From Sphingobacteriaceae bacterium (GTDB lineage Bacteria > Bacteroidota > Bacteroidia > B-17B0 > Aurantibacillaceae), in assembly GCA_947480015.1 (NCBI GenBank), contig CANKBS010000015.1:28618-92617 (forward strand): a stretch of DNA of 64,000 nt, read 5' to 3'. Both the position numbers and the translations under genes were made by a program. A model generated the notes under the pieces. The model was not told where the DNA came from, made no database searches, and saw nothing but the letters and a program-made list of their open reading frames with translations. This document shows, in pieces, positions 28,592 through 37,408 of the stretch; the first letter of the stretch is position 1; every line of letters starts with the position of its first letter.

Positions 28592-30286
28592 CTACACCGC
28601 TAATTTTTTATAACGCGGCCGTTTAGGTTCCACATTACCCAGGCGTTTTTTACGGTTCTCTTCATACTCACTATATCCACCTTCAAACCAATATACCGAA
28701 CTATCTCCTTCAAAGGCTAAAATATGGGTACACACCCGGTCTAAAAACCACCTGTCATGACTAATAATTACGGCACAACCGGCAAAATTTTCCAAACCTT
28801 CTTCTAAAGCACGTAGGGTGTTCACATCCAGGTCATTGGTTGGCTCATCTAGCAGCAATACATTTCCTTCTTCCTTTAAAGCCATGGCTAAGTGCAACCG
28901 ATTTCGTTCACCACCCGATAATACCGAAACTTTTTTCCCCTGATCGCTACCGGCAAAATTAAAGCGCGAAATATAGGCTCTGGAGTTCATTGGACGTCCG
29001 CCTAATAATAAGTTCTCTAAACCACCGCTAATAACGTCATACACGGTTTTATTCGGATCGAGTTCCTTATGATTTTGATCCACATAACCAATCTTAACGG
29101 TTGGTCCTACTTTAAACTCACCTCCGTTTGGTTTTTCCTCACCCATAATCATGCGAAACAGTGTGGTTTTACCGGCACCATTCGGACCAATAATACCTAC
29201 AATGCCGGCGGGTGGTAATTTAAAGTTAAGACCTTCGTATAATAAGCGATCACCAAATCCTTTCGATACATCTATGGCTTCAATAACTTCGGTACCAAGG
29301 CGCGGACCGTTAGGAATAAAGATCTCCAGATTTTCTTCTTTGCTCTTGGCATCCTCGCCCAGCATTTTTTCGTAATTATTTAATCTGGCTTTTTGTTTTA
29401 CGCCACGGCCCTTAACACCCTGACGCACCCAGTCTAACTCACGGGCTAAGGTTTTCTGACGTTTACTTTCGGTTTTTTCTTCCTGTTTTAAACGTGCTCC
29501 TTTTTGCTCTAACCAGCTGCTGTAATTGCCTTTCCATGGAATACCTTCTCCACGGTCTAATTCAAGTATCCACCCGGCTACGTTATCTAAGAAATATCTA
29601 TCGTGGGTTACCGCTATGATGGTACCCTTGTATTGTTGTAAATGTTGTTCTAACCAATCCACACTTTCGGCATCGAGGTGATTGGTAGGCTCATCGAGTA
29701 ATAAAATATCCGGTTCTTGTAATAACAATCGACATAAGGCTACACGGCGACGCTCACCACCCGAAAGGACTTTAATGGAGGCGTCACTTTCAGGACAACG
29801 TAAAGCATCCATCGAGCGTTCCAAACGATTATCCAAATTCCAAAGATCGTGGTGATCAATTTCTTCCTGCAGTTTAGCTTGACGATTGATTAATTTATCC
29901 ATTTTATCCGGATCGTTAAGTATTTCCTCATCTCCAAATTTGTTATTCACTTCCTCATACTCGTTTAGAATGTCCACATATTTTTGAACGCCTTCTCGCA
30001 CCACTTCAATAACAGTTTTGCTTTCATCCAACTTTGGTTCCTGTTCAAGCATGCCAATGGAATAGCCGGGTGATTGGTGAATTTCTCCAATATAATCCTT
30101 ATCCATACCCGCCATGATGCGTAATAAAGTCGATTTTCCGGAGCCATTTAAACCTAATACACCAATTTTGGCGCCATAATAAAATGAGATATAAATATCT
30201 TTTAAAACCTGTTTTTGTGGTGGATGGATCTTGGATACATTCACCATGCTAAAAATAATCTGACGTCCTTCAGGAGTTGCTGACAT
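28592..30286 (-). CDS. ettA: Energy-dependent translational throttle protein EttA (ABC-F)
   Basis: 564 residues with two ABC domains and no membrane helices. Walker A motifs GLNGSGKST (near 44) and GPNGAGKTT (near 368), signatures VLSGGERRRVALCRLL and VLSGGERNRLHLAMAL, and Walker B motifs [15 protein letters not shown] and [15 protein letters not shown]. The linker carries the EttA-type arm (ELDWVRQGVKGRGVKQKARL). EttA binds the ribosomal E site and couples translation initiation to the ATP/ADP ratio. Both ATP sites are intact, in contrast to the other ABC-F protein at 15526. Confidence 0.95.
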   Translation of the reverse strand: MSATPEGRQIIFSMVNVSKIHPPQKQVLKDIYISFYYGAKIGVLGLNGSGKSTLLRIMAGMDKDYIGEIHQSPGYSIGMLEQEPKLDESKTVIEVVREGVQKYVDILNEYEEVNNKFGDEEILNDPDKMDKLINRQAKLQEEIDHHDLWNLDNRLERSMDALRCPESDASIKVLSGGERRRVALCRLLLQEPDILLLDEPTNHLDAESVDWLEQHLQQYKGTIIAVTHDRYFLDNVAGWILELDRGEGIPWKGNYSSWLEQKGARLKQEEKTESKRQKTLARELDWVRQGVKGRGVKQKARLNNYEKMLGEDAKSKEENLEIFIPNGPRLGTEVIEAIDVSKGFGDRLLYEGLNFKLPPAGIVGIIGPNGAGKTTLFRMIMGEEKPNGGEFKVGPTVKIGYVDQNHKELDPNKTVYDVISGGLENLLLGGRPMNSRAYISRFNFAGSDQGKKVSVLSGGERNRLHLAMALKEEGNVLLLDEPTNDLDVNTLRALEEGLENFAGCAVIISHDRWFLDRVCTHILAFEGDSSVYWFEGGYSEYEENRKKRLGNVEPKRPRYKKLAV

Positions 30287-30483
30287 ATATAAAAATTTAA
30301 GACTTTAAAGTTAATGATTGTTTGATGATTTAAAAACGAAACTTGATGCGTTACAACCAAAATAAAGAATTAGATCGGATAAATTTCAGGCCTGGCGTTC
30401 AATAAATAAATTGAGCGCTATTTAGTAATCAATTAACCGAAATCATGCTTTTAATGTGCTAATAATGCTAAATTCGCTTATTT

Positions 30484-31947
30484 ATGAGTAGTACAGGTTA
30501 TTCTATTAGTAAAACATCGTTTTTAAAATTCGAACAATGCAACAAGGCTTTTTTCTTATATAAAACCCATCCCTATTTACGTGACAAACTAAGTAAGGAT
30601 AAGCAACTCACTTTTAAACGTGGGCATGATGTTGGTTTTTTTGCCCAGCAATTATTTCCAGGCGGAAGAGATGTTTCCAAAGAAACAAAAAGCTCGTTAC
30701 AAGCGGCGGCACTGACATTAACGCTTATCCAAGAAAAACTTCCGGTTATTTACGAAGCAACTTTTTTGTTTAATGGCGTGTTAATTATGGCCGATATGTT
30801 ATGTCTAGATAACGGTAAATACACTGCTTATGAAGTAAAAAGTTCGATTAAAATTTCGGAAACCTATTTGAAGGATGCCTATTTACAATATTATGTGTTA
30901 AAAAATTCTCTCGTCGAGTTTGACGATCTTTATTTGGTGACACTCAATTCAGATTATATTTTGGATACTGAAATTGAAGCCAAAAAATTATTTAAAAAAC
31001 GAAGCGTAAAACTAAAAGCTGAAGAGAATTTTCCCTATTTTGATCATAAAATTAAAGAAGCTCATTTTCTGCTTGAGCAAAATATCATTCCCAATATTGG
31101 CATCGGTAAACAGTGTTTCAGGCCCTACCAGTGCGACTTTTTCGGTAATTGTTGGAAAGAAACCATTAGTGAAAAAAGTATTTTTAACATGCCGTTTCTC
31201 GACAAAGGATTGTTGTTTGAATGGTTTCACATGGGCACCAAACATATTGATCAACTAACGGATGAGCTACTTGAAAAGGATTTATTAATTCGTGTAAGAA
31301 ACTCATTTCTTAATCAGAAGGCCATCGTTCAAAAAGAAAAAATAATTCGTTTCCTTTCCGATATTAAACATCCAGTGGCAGCCATGGATATGGAGATCTG
31401 GAGTCCTGCTATACCCCAACTAAATGGCACAAAACCCTTCGAACAAATTCCATTTTTAGTGTGTGTTTTTGAAGGTGAAAAAAGCAGCTCTTTTTTTATA
31501 GGAAACGCCAATGATCAGCGAATCGAATTCGCACACCAATTAATCGCACTCACCAAACACTTTGCAAGCATTTTGGTGTACGACAAAACCATGGAAATTA
31601 ATGCCATTAATAACCTTTTAAACCTAGCACCTGAATTAAGGCTGGAGTTGGATGCTCTAAAGTCTAAAATGAAAGATGTGTTTGATGTTTTTTTAAATCT
31701 GGATTATTACCACCCGGGCTTTAAAAGTAACTTTTCATTAAAAGTGGTCGCTTCTACTCTGTTACCTGAAATAAATTATAGCGTTATTGGATCTGGACTT
31801 GAAGCCATGAATTATTATGACCAATATCGTTTGGCAGACAACGACCTTGAAAAAGAACGAATTAAGGCTGAATTGATTGACTATTGTAATACCGACAGTG
31901 AAGCCACTTTTAAGATTGTGGACTTTTTACAAAAGCTTGTAAAATAA
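30484..31947 (+). CDS. DUF2779 protein: Cas4/RecB-like nuclease fold with RNase-H-like C-terminal part
   Basis: 487 residues. The N-terminal part looks like a PD-(D/E)XK nuclease of the Cas4/RecB type: Asp104 in IMADMLCLDN and Glu117-x-Lys119 in YEVKSS. Four cysteines (Cys19 in EQCNKAF; Cys211, Cys217, Cys223 in CFRPYQCDFFGNCW) resemble the Fe-S cluster ligands of Cas4 and AddB. The C-terminal DUF2779 part has AAMDMEIWSP and a late YCNTDSEATFKIVDFL, placed like the acidic residues of DEDD exonucleases. Function is unproven; DNA or RNA end processing is the best guess. It is a lone gene, with no CRISPR nearby. Confidence 0.8.
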   Translation: MSSTGYSISKTSFLKFEQCNKAFFLYKTHPYLRDKLSKDKQLTFKRGHDVGFFAQQLFPGGRDVSKETKSSLQAAALTLTLIQEKLPVIYEATFLFNGVLIMADMLCLDNGKYTAYEVKSSIKISETYLKDAYLQYYVLKNSLVEFDDLYLVTLNSDYILDTEIEAKKLFKKRSVKLKAEENFPYFDHKIKEAHFLLEQNIIPNIGIGKQCFRPYQCDFFGNCWKETISEKSIFNMPFLDKGLLFEWFHMGTKHIDQLTDELLEKDLLIRVRNSFLNQKAIVQKEKIIRFLSDIKHPVAAMDMEIWSPAIPQLNGTKPFEQIPFLVCVFEGEKSSSFFIGNANDQRIEFAHQLIALTKHFASILVYDKTMEINAINNLLNLAPELRLELDALKSKMKDVFDVFLNLDYYHPGFKSNFSLKVVASTLLPEINYSVIGSGLEAMNYYDQYRLADNDLEKERIKAELIDYCNTDSEATFKIVDFLQKLVK

Positions 31948-31950
31948 AAA

Positions 31951-31978
31951 AACCTCTGATTTTCATCAGAGGTTTTTT
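31951..31978. terminator. Bidirectional terminator
   Basis: The stem AACCTCTGAT/ATCAGAGGTT (31951-31974 with loop TTTC) has T-runs on both sides. It serves the converging DUF2779 gene and the small lipoprotein gene. Confidence 0.92.
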
Positions 31979-31994
31979 AGAATTTAGCAAATTA

Positions 31995-32264
31995 CTAATG
32001 TTTTTTGCCACCTTTTTTAGATGCAGCAGCAATAGAATCAGCCATGTGAGTTGAATCAGCCATATGTTTAGCGTTCATTTCCATAGCAGCTTTTTCAGCT
32101 TCAGCAGCTACAGCAGCAGCTGAATCTTGTTTAGCTTTTTCTACAGCAGCAATTGAATCTTCTTGTAGTTGTTTGCGTTTTTCCATTTCTTCTTTAGAAG
32201 GACCGCAAGAAACAAATGCAGTTGTCATAGCAGCAACAGCAATAATTGATAATACTTTTTTCAT
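31995..32264 (-). CDS. Small alanine-rich lipoprotein
   Basis: 89 residues with lipoprotein signal MKKVLSIIAVAAMTTAFVSC (lipobox FVSC). The mature part is a charged, alanine-rich helix (KEEMEKRKQLQEDSIAAVEK, repeated ADS/HMADS units near residues 67-78) with a basic, His-ending tail GGKKH. It resembles Lpp-like or other structural coiled-coil lipoproteins only in composition; no family was recognised. A good promoter lies upstream, suggesting strong expression. Confidence 0.82.
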   Translation of the reverse strand: MKKVLSIIAVAAMTTAFVSCGPSKEEMEKRKQLQEDSIAAVEKAKQDSAAAVAAEAEKAAMEMNAKHMADSTHMADSIAAASKKGGKKH

Positions 32265-32293
32265 CTTTAAATTTTGTTTTTTTAATTTGGGAG

Positions 32294-32325
32294 CAAAAAT
32301 ACATTTTTTTTAACTGAAAATACAA
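32294..32325 (-). promoter_or_regulatory. Bacteroidota-type promoter for the alanine-rich lipoprotein
   Basis: On the minus strand TTG (32325-32323) is followed by 21 bases and TATTTTTG (32301-32294), an exact TAnnTTTG, 29 bases upstream of the ATG. Confidence 0.7.
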
Positions 32326-32412
32326 AAAAACACAATTTCTTGAATATTTTTTTTAACAGTTCACTTGTTAATTCCCAAAAAATAAAGATTATGCCTAATT
32401 TTAAGCTCTCAT

Positions 32413-33441
32413 ATGTATTCATTTATCAAAAAACTCCTTTTCCTGTTAAACCCCGAAAAGGCTCACCACCTAACCTTTTCACTGATTCGCTTCCCCGGAT
32501 TTTCATCCATTGGCAGCAAACTGTTTAATAAAAAGGACCCTAGACTCAAAAAAACGGTATTTGGACTCACTTTTAACAATTCGGTGGGTTTAGCCGCCGG
32601 TTTAGATAAAAATGCCATTGCTTTTAACGAATTGGGCGATTTAGGCTTTGGATTTATTGAAATTGGCACCGTAACCCCTAAGCCTCAACCGGGTAACGAT
32701 TTACCCCGCTTATTTCGATTACCAAAAGATGAGGCCCTTATAAACCGTATGGGCTTTAATAATGAAGGCGTAATGGAAGCAGCAAAAAGACTCAAGCATA
32801 GGAAAGATAAAACAGTCCTAATTGGCGGAAATATTGGAAAAAACAAACTCACTCCAAACGAAAATGCGGTAGATGACTATGTGATTTGTTTTAATGAATT
32901 ATTTGATGTAGTAGATTATTTTGTGGTGAATGTTTCCTCACCCAATACCCCGAATTTAAGAGCCCTGCAAGAAAAAGAACCGCTTACGGCCTTACTTAGA
33001 ACCTTACAAGACCTTAACAACCAAAAAACAAAACAAAAACCCATCCTATTAAAAATTGCGCCTGATCTTACTGACTTACAATTAGATGATATTATTGATA
33101 TTATTAAATCTACTAAAATAGCCGGAATCATTGCCACCAATACCACCATTAGCCGAGATGGACTGAGCTACGAAAAGGCAGAAGTTGAAAACTTGGGAGC
33201 CGGTGGACTCAGCGGCAAACCTCTCACCAAAAGAAGTACCGACGTGATTCGTTACCTAAAAAACCATTCAAACAATGCATTTCCCATTATTGGTGTAGGT
33301 GGTATTCACAGTGCCGCCGATGCCCTTGAGAAATTGGATGCCGGTGCCGATCTTATTCAACTTTACACCGGATTTATTTACCACGGTCCGGCCCTCATTA
33401 AAGAAATTAATAACAGTCTCTTAAACCGCCAACATGCTTAA
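32413..33441 (+). CDS. pyrD: Dihydroorotate dehydrogenase, class 2 (quinone)
   Basis: 342 residues; oxidises dihydroorotate to orotate in pyrimidine synthesis, passing electrons to quinone at the membrane. The N-terminal amphipathic helix ([20 protein letters not shown]) is the class 2 membrane-docking part. FMN-binding and substrate motifs: [44 protein letters not shown] with the catalytic-base Ser region, [16 protein letters not shown], and IIGVGGI. The stop overlaps the next gene by 8 bases. Confidence 0.96.
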   Translation: MYSFIKKLLFLLNPEKAHHLTFSLIRFPGFSSIGSKLFNKKDPRLKKTVFGLTFNNSVGLAAGLDKNAIAFNELGDLGFGFIEIGTVTPKPQPGNDLPRLFRLPKDEALINRMGFNNEGVMEAAKRLKHRKDKTVLIGGNIGKNKLTPNENAVDDYVICFNELFDVVDYFVVNVSSPNTPNLRALQEKEPLTALLRTLQDLNNQKTKQKPILLKIAPDLTDLQLDDIIDIIKSTKIAGIIATNTTISRDGLSYEKAEVENLGAGGLSGKPLTKRSTDVIRYLKNHSNNAFPIIGVGGIHSAADALEKLDAGADLIQLYTGFIYHGPALIKEINNSLLNRQHA

Positions 33442-34291
33442 ACTAACGGAGTGTCCACGTGATGCCATGCAAGGCATAAAACAACAAATTCCAACCGATT
33501 TAAAAGTTGCCTATTTAAATAAACTTTTAAAAATTGGTTTTGATACCCTCGATTTTGGAAGTTTTGTTTCACCCAAGGCCATACCGCAGATGCAAGATAC
33601 CGCAGCGGTTTTAAAACAACTCGACCTCTCCTCCACCTCAACTAAATTACTGGCCATTATTGCCAACGAACGTGGGGCTCAGGAAGCCTGTTCTTTTGAT
33701 GAAATTACTTATTTAGGTTTTCCTTTTTCAATTTCAGAAACCTTTCAAAAACGCAACACCAATTCAAGCATTGCCGAGTCGCTAAACCGGGTAAAAGAAA
33801 TTCAGGACCTAGCCATCAAACACAATAAAAAATTATTGGTTTATATATCCATGGCTTTTGGTAATCCATATGGAGACGACTGGCACAGTGATATCGCCAT
33901 AAACTGGTGTAAACGATTAAACCAATTAGGCATCACCAATCTGGCCTTGGCCGACACAACAGGTTCTTCCAATCCTCAATCCATCACCACGCTTTTTTCC
34001 GCCGTGATTCCTGAATTAAAAAATAGTTCACTTGGCGCCCACTTACATTCTACCCGCGAAAAAGCCAACGAAAAAATAAAAGCAGCCTACAATGCTGGGT
34101 GCCGAAGTTTTGATGTTGCCATTCACGGATTTGGCGGCTGTCCAATGGCTGCCGATGATCTTACCGGAAACATTGCCACCGAAGACCTTGAGTTATTTGC
34201 AAGCAATCAAGAGCTTTCTCTTAAACTAAATAAAGCCGAACTCGATGCTGCTTATGAAGCTAGCTGGAAGATTTTTAATAACTTTCATTAA
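33434..34291 (+). CDS. Hydroxymethylglutaryl-CoA lyase-like enzyme
   Basis: 285 residues of the DRE-TIM metallolyase family. The start has [20 protein letters not shown] (the D-R pair appears in the order typical of HMG-CoA lyase), then [16 protein letters not shown], the TTGSS segment, metal-ligand HLHSTREKA, and the late signature [20 protein letters not shown] with NIATED. HMG-CoA lyase cleaves 3-hydroxy-3-methylglutaryl-CoA to acetyl-CoA and acetoacetate in leucine breakdown. The substrate is assigned by family. It overlaps pyrD by 8 bases, so it is co-transcribed although metabolically unrelated. Confidence 0.9.
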   Translation: MLKLTECPRDAMQGIKQQIPTDLKVAYLNKLLKIGFDTLDFGSFVSPKAIPQMQDTAAVLKQLDLSSTSTKLLAIIANERGAQEACSFDEITYLGFPFSISETFQKRNTNSSIAESLNRVKEIQDLAIKHNKKLLVYISMAFGNPYGDDWHSDIAINWCKRLNQLGITNLALADTTGSSNPQSITTLFSAVIPELKNSSLGAHLHSTREKANEKIKAAYNAGCRSFDVAIHGFGGCPMAADDLTGNIATEDLELFASNQELSLKLNKAELDAAYEASWKIFNNFH

Positions 34292-34332
34292 GACAAAAGC
34301 CGAAAATTGCCCATTATTAATTAATATTGTTT

Positions 34333-35193
34333 GTGATAAAATCATCAGGCATACTATTTCTGCTCTCTTTACTATCTGTTCAGGCAAACAGTCAAAACGA
34401 ATTTGATAAATATGGTCCGCCTGGAAGCATTGTATACAGTGACCTTAAGGAGGCTTTAAAGTCAGATAAAAAGGTGTATAAAATGGATTTGAGTTATCAA
34501 AAAATCGATCCAAAGGTATATGACAAACTTTCAAAACTCAGCGATCTTCAGGTTCTGAAATTATGCGGCAACGAGGTAACAGACTATCCTAAAAACTTTG
34601 ATGCACTCTTTAATCTTATTTATTTTGCTAGTTATAACAACAAATTCAAACAATTTCCCGAAAATTTACAACCTTATTCGAATTTATATTATCTCGAAAT
34701 TCAACACAGTCTTATCGACAGCATCCCGTCACGTATTGCCTATTTAAATAAATTACAAAGCTTTAAATTTGGGAATACCGACGATACTTTAAGCCTGCCA
34801 ACATCGCTCAAATTTTTAAAAAATCTAAAAGACTTGAGTTTGGAACATTGTATTTTGGATAGCATGCCTAAACAAGTGTTTCAGTTAAATGCACTTAATT
34901 TTTTAAGTCTGGTAAACACTAATACCTTTTACTTAAGTAAGCATTTTGAACGTTTGCCTAAACTTGAAGTTCTTATTGTAGAAAACAACGGCCTCACCAA
35001 CATTCCTTTTGATATCTATAAAGCTCAAAAACTGCGAATCATTTCATTGAGAGGAAATAAGTTAACACGACTGCCTGACAGTATTTCTCAATTGGAGAAT
35101 CTGAGTTTGTTGGATTTGCGAGGTAATAATTTTGATGCTGAGGAGATAGAAAAACTGAAAGTTCTTTTGCCCGGATGCCAGATTAGATTTTAA
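34333..35193 (+). CDS. Exported leucine-rich-repeat protein
   Basis: No ATG suits the start; GTG at 34333 gives the signal peptide MIKSSGILFLLSLLSVQANS and was preferred over TTG at 34327. The 286 residues hold about eight LRR units spaced near 23 residues (LSDLQVLKLCGNEVTDYPKN, LKNLKDLSLEHCILDSMPKQ, LRIISLRGNKLTRLPDSISQ, LENLSLLDLRGNNFDAEEI). LRRs usually bind proteins. There is no sorting domain. The stop overlaps the convergent M23 gene by 11 bases. Confidence 0.82.
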   Translation: MIKSSGILFLLSLLSVQANSQNEFDKYGPPGSIVYSDLKEALKSDKKVYKMDLSYQKIDPKVYDKLSKLSDLQVLKLCGNEVTDYPKNFDALFNLIYFASYNNKFKQFPENLQPYSNLYYLEIQHSLIDSIPSRIAYLNKLQSFKFGNTDDTLSLPTSLKFLKNLKDLSLEHCILDSMPKQVFQLNALNFLSLVNTNTFYLSKHFERLPKLEVLIVENNGLTNIPFDIYKAQKLRIISLRGNKLTRLPDSISQLENLSLLDLRGNNFDAEEIEKLKVLLPGCQIRF

Positions 35194-36148
35194 GCCGTTG
35201 ACCTAACTTCAAAACAGCGTTTGGTTTTAAACGATTCTTTTTGCACAATACCTTTACACTGGTACCACTTTTACGAGCAATAGCTCCCAAAGTATCTCCC
35301 TTTCTAACCTTGTAAATACCTCCTTTAACCGGTTTTGAATATTTACCCTTGGTCATACCCACATCGTATTTGTGCCGGGTATGTAAAGCTCTTAAATCGT
35401 ATTTATTTTCAACATCTAATTTCCTTAAAACAAAACTATTTGACTTTAATTCACCCTTTTCGTAGTCAATAAAATCTTGAGTATCTAAAGCCTGACCTAA
35501 GTAACGAATTTCGAAGTGTAAATGACTTCCATAGGAATGTCCTGTATTTCCTCCTAAACCGATTAAGGTTCCTGAATTAACTTTTTGACCCGATTCAACC
35601 AGTATTTTAGAAAGATGGCCATAAACCGTTTCTAAACCATTATTATGGCGTATAATGACACAGTTACCATAACCTTGATAGTACTTAGCAACCCGAACCA
35701 TACCATCAAACGATGCAACCACACTGTCGCCTGTTTCTAGATCAATATCAGTTCCATAATGCGGACGGTATTTTCTCCAACCAAATAAACTGGTTAATCC
35801 TCCTTTATAAGGCAGTACAAAACAATTGTCTTCACCCTGAGTTAGGGTAATAACCACACTGTCTTCTTTAAACGACTCGTTAAAATTATAGGGGTGAGCC
35901 ACATGGGTATCCCAGCTATCGTATAAATCGTGACTTGGGAATAAAATTTGAGTGGTATCTGGAATTTCTAATTCGTCTTCTTGTAATTTTTCCTGATTTA
36001 AGACAAACTTAGTGGTATCCTCACGTTTGGCCTTTGCTTTTTTATCGTCACCACGCTTATTACGGTCGTCAAAAACGTGATAATTGGTCGCACTTAATTG
36101 AATTAGCGAGGCGCAAGTGATTGATAATATGGTTATTAACTTTTTCAG
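35183..36148 (-). CDS. M23 peptidoglycan endopeptidase with LysM, probable CTG start
   Basis: The enzyme core has the zinc motifs PHYGTDIDLETGD and SYGSHLHFEIRY of LytM/M23 endopeptidases that cut peptide cross-links in the wall. A C-terminal LysM domain (YKVRKGDTLGAIARKSGTSV...) binds glycan. The first common start (GTG at 35902) would lack any signal. The frame continues upstream through a charged linker (DDRNKRGDDKKAKAKRED) to KKLITILSITCASLIQLSAT, a good secretion signal, and is closed by TAA just before. The only plausible start there is CTG at 36148, giving 321 residues. The signal also has a Cys, so a lipoprotein cannot be excluded. Confidence 0.85.
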   Translation of the reverse strand: MKKLITILSITCASLIQLSATNYHVFDDRNKRGDDKKAKAKREDTTKFVLNQEKLQEDELEIPDTTQILFPSHDLYDSWDTHVAHPYNFNESFKEDSVVITLTQGEDNCFVLPYKGGLTSLFGWRKYRPHYGTDIDLETGDSVVASFDGMVRVAKYYQGYGNCVIIRHNNGLETVYGHLSKILVESGQKVNSGTLIGLGGNTGHSYGSHLHFEIRYLGQALDTQDFIDYEKGELKSNSFVLRKLDVENKYDLRALHTRHKYDVGMTKGKYSKPVKGGIYKVRKGDTLGAIARKSGTSVKVLCKKNRLKPNAVLKLGQRLKI

Positions 36149-36255
36149 GAATGCAAAGATTGCAAATTAAATGAATAATGCAAACCGGAATCGACGAAAA
36201 GGGGCTTATTTTGTAAACATTTCACAAATTTTTGGGAAATAATGCAAAATCGTAG

Positions 36256-36744
36256 TTAGAAATCGAATTTAAGCTCAGTTTCAGGATTATTTACTTTTGA
36301 ACTTTTCTTTACACCCTTTACATCTAAATGCACAATGTTCATTTGATCTTGTAATGACTCATACAAAATAGAATTCTTAAAACTCACCGTTTTAGGTAAA
36401 GGGCAGTTTGTCACCTCAATATAAAGCCAAACCGCCTCCTGTTCCTGCTCAAAGCCAATAAATTCATATGTTTTTCGCACACCGTTGACTTGAATACTGA
36501 GGTTCTTTTTTAAGTAATCATCTAAAAAGGCCTTTGTTTTTACGGTATCTTTCGTATTAATAAGGTCAACCGGTTGTTTGTAAAGTTTCTTAAGCGTGCT
36601 TTCAAAGTCGCTAGTGAACAATTTTACCGAGCCCTGAAGGGCTTGTTCTTTTGGATTGTATTTAAGATCGGTGACACTTAAATAAAAGGGATGCATAAAA
36701 GAAGCCAGAAGAAAAATTAAACTTAATAGGAGTACTTTTTTCAT
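36256..36744 (-). CDS. DUF6702 family exported protein
   Basis: 162 residues with signal peptide MKKVLLLSLIFLLASFMHPF. The mature part begins with YLSVTDLKYNPKEQALQGSV and matches the small DUF6702 family, which in Bacteroidota lies beside HupE/UreJ-like and M1-peptidase genes, exactly as here. Function unknown; an envelope role with the neighbours is inferred. It is divergent from the HupE-like gene with a 70-base shared promoter region. Confidence 0.78.
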   Translation of the reverse strand: MKKVLLLSLIFLLASFMHPFYLSVTDLKYNPKEQALQGSVKLFTSDFESTLKKLYKQPVDLINTKDTVKTKAFLDDYLKKNLSIQVNGVRKTYEFIGFEQEQEAVWLYIEVTNCPLPKTVSFKNSILYESLQDQMNIVHLDVKGVKKSSKVNNPETELKFDF

Positions 36745-36814
36745 TTTTTTAGTTTCTTTACAGCGCGAAGATAGGAATTAAGCAAAGAGCTGCTTCATAT
36801 TTTCTGAATTAAAC

Positions 36815-37408
36815 ATGGGTGATTTTTGGTTATGGTTTAGCACCGGTACATTGCATATACTCGATTGGGGGGCTTATGACCACATTTTATTTGTAACTAT
36901 CCTAAGTCTTAGTTTTCCTCTTAAGGACTGGAAAAAATTAGTGATCCTTATTACCGCATTCACCCTGGGGCATTCGCTTTCATTAGCCCTTAGTGTTAGC
37001 AATGTATTTAATTTGCCTCAGCGATGGGTCGAACTTTTTATAGCACTGAGTATTTTAATTTCGGCGGCAAATCAACTTACAGCCTATAAAAAGGAAAGTC
37101 AAAAAGTGCATTTCCTGTATGGTATTACCGGTTTTTTTGGATTAATCCATGGTTTGGGATTTTCCTATCTCCTCAAATCCATGCTGGGTAAGGAAGAAAG
37201 AATTAGTTTACCGCTCCTGTATTTTAATTTGGGATTAGAATTAGGGCAACTTATTATTGTAGCATTTGTTTTAGGAATTTCACTACTTTTAGCATTCTTA
37301 AATAAATGGAAATTCAAACATTTCAAACTTTTTATCCTATGCATCATTGCTCTAATAGCAGTAAAAATAAGCACCGAACGCTTGTTGGATCTTTATCATT
37401 CCTTTTAA
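36815..37408 (+). CDS. HupE/UreJ-like membrane protein
   Basis: 197 residues with about six membrane helices. Family motifs include the N-terminal FSTGTLHILDWGAYDHILFV with conserved His and Asp, and ITAFTLGHSLSLALS and GLIHGLGFSYLL with conserved His. HupE/UreJ relatives transport nickel or cobalt in urease/hydrogenase clusters. No such enzymes are in the window, and the Bacteroidota branch has no proven substrate. It overlaps the next gene by about 70 bases. Confidence 0.83.
   Translation: MGDFWLWFSTGTLHILDWGAYDHILFVTILSLSFPLKDWKKLVILITAFTLGHSLSLALSVSNVFNLPQRWVELFIALSILISAANQLTAYKKESQKVHFLYGITGFFGLIHGLGFSYLLKSMLGKEERISLPLLYFNLGLELGQLIIVAFVLGISLLLAFLNKWKFKHFKLFILCIIALIAVKISTERLLDLYHSF

Noticed and set aside
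30484..31947. Part of a CRISPR-Cas locus because of the Cas4-like motif
   Set aside because: No repeats, spacers or other cas genes within the window.
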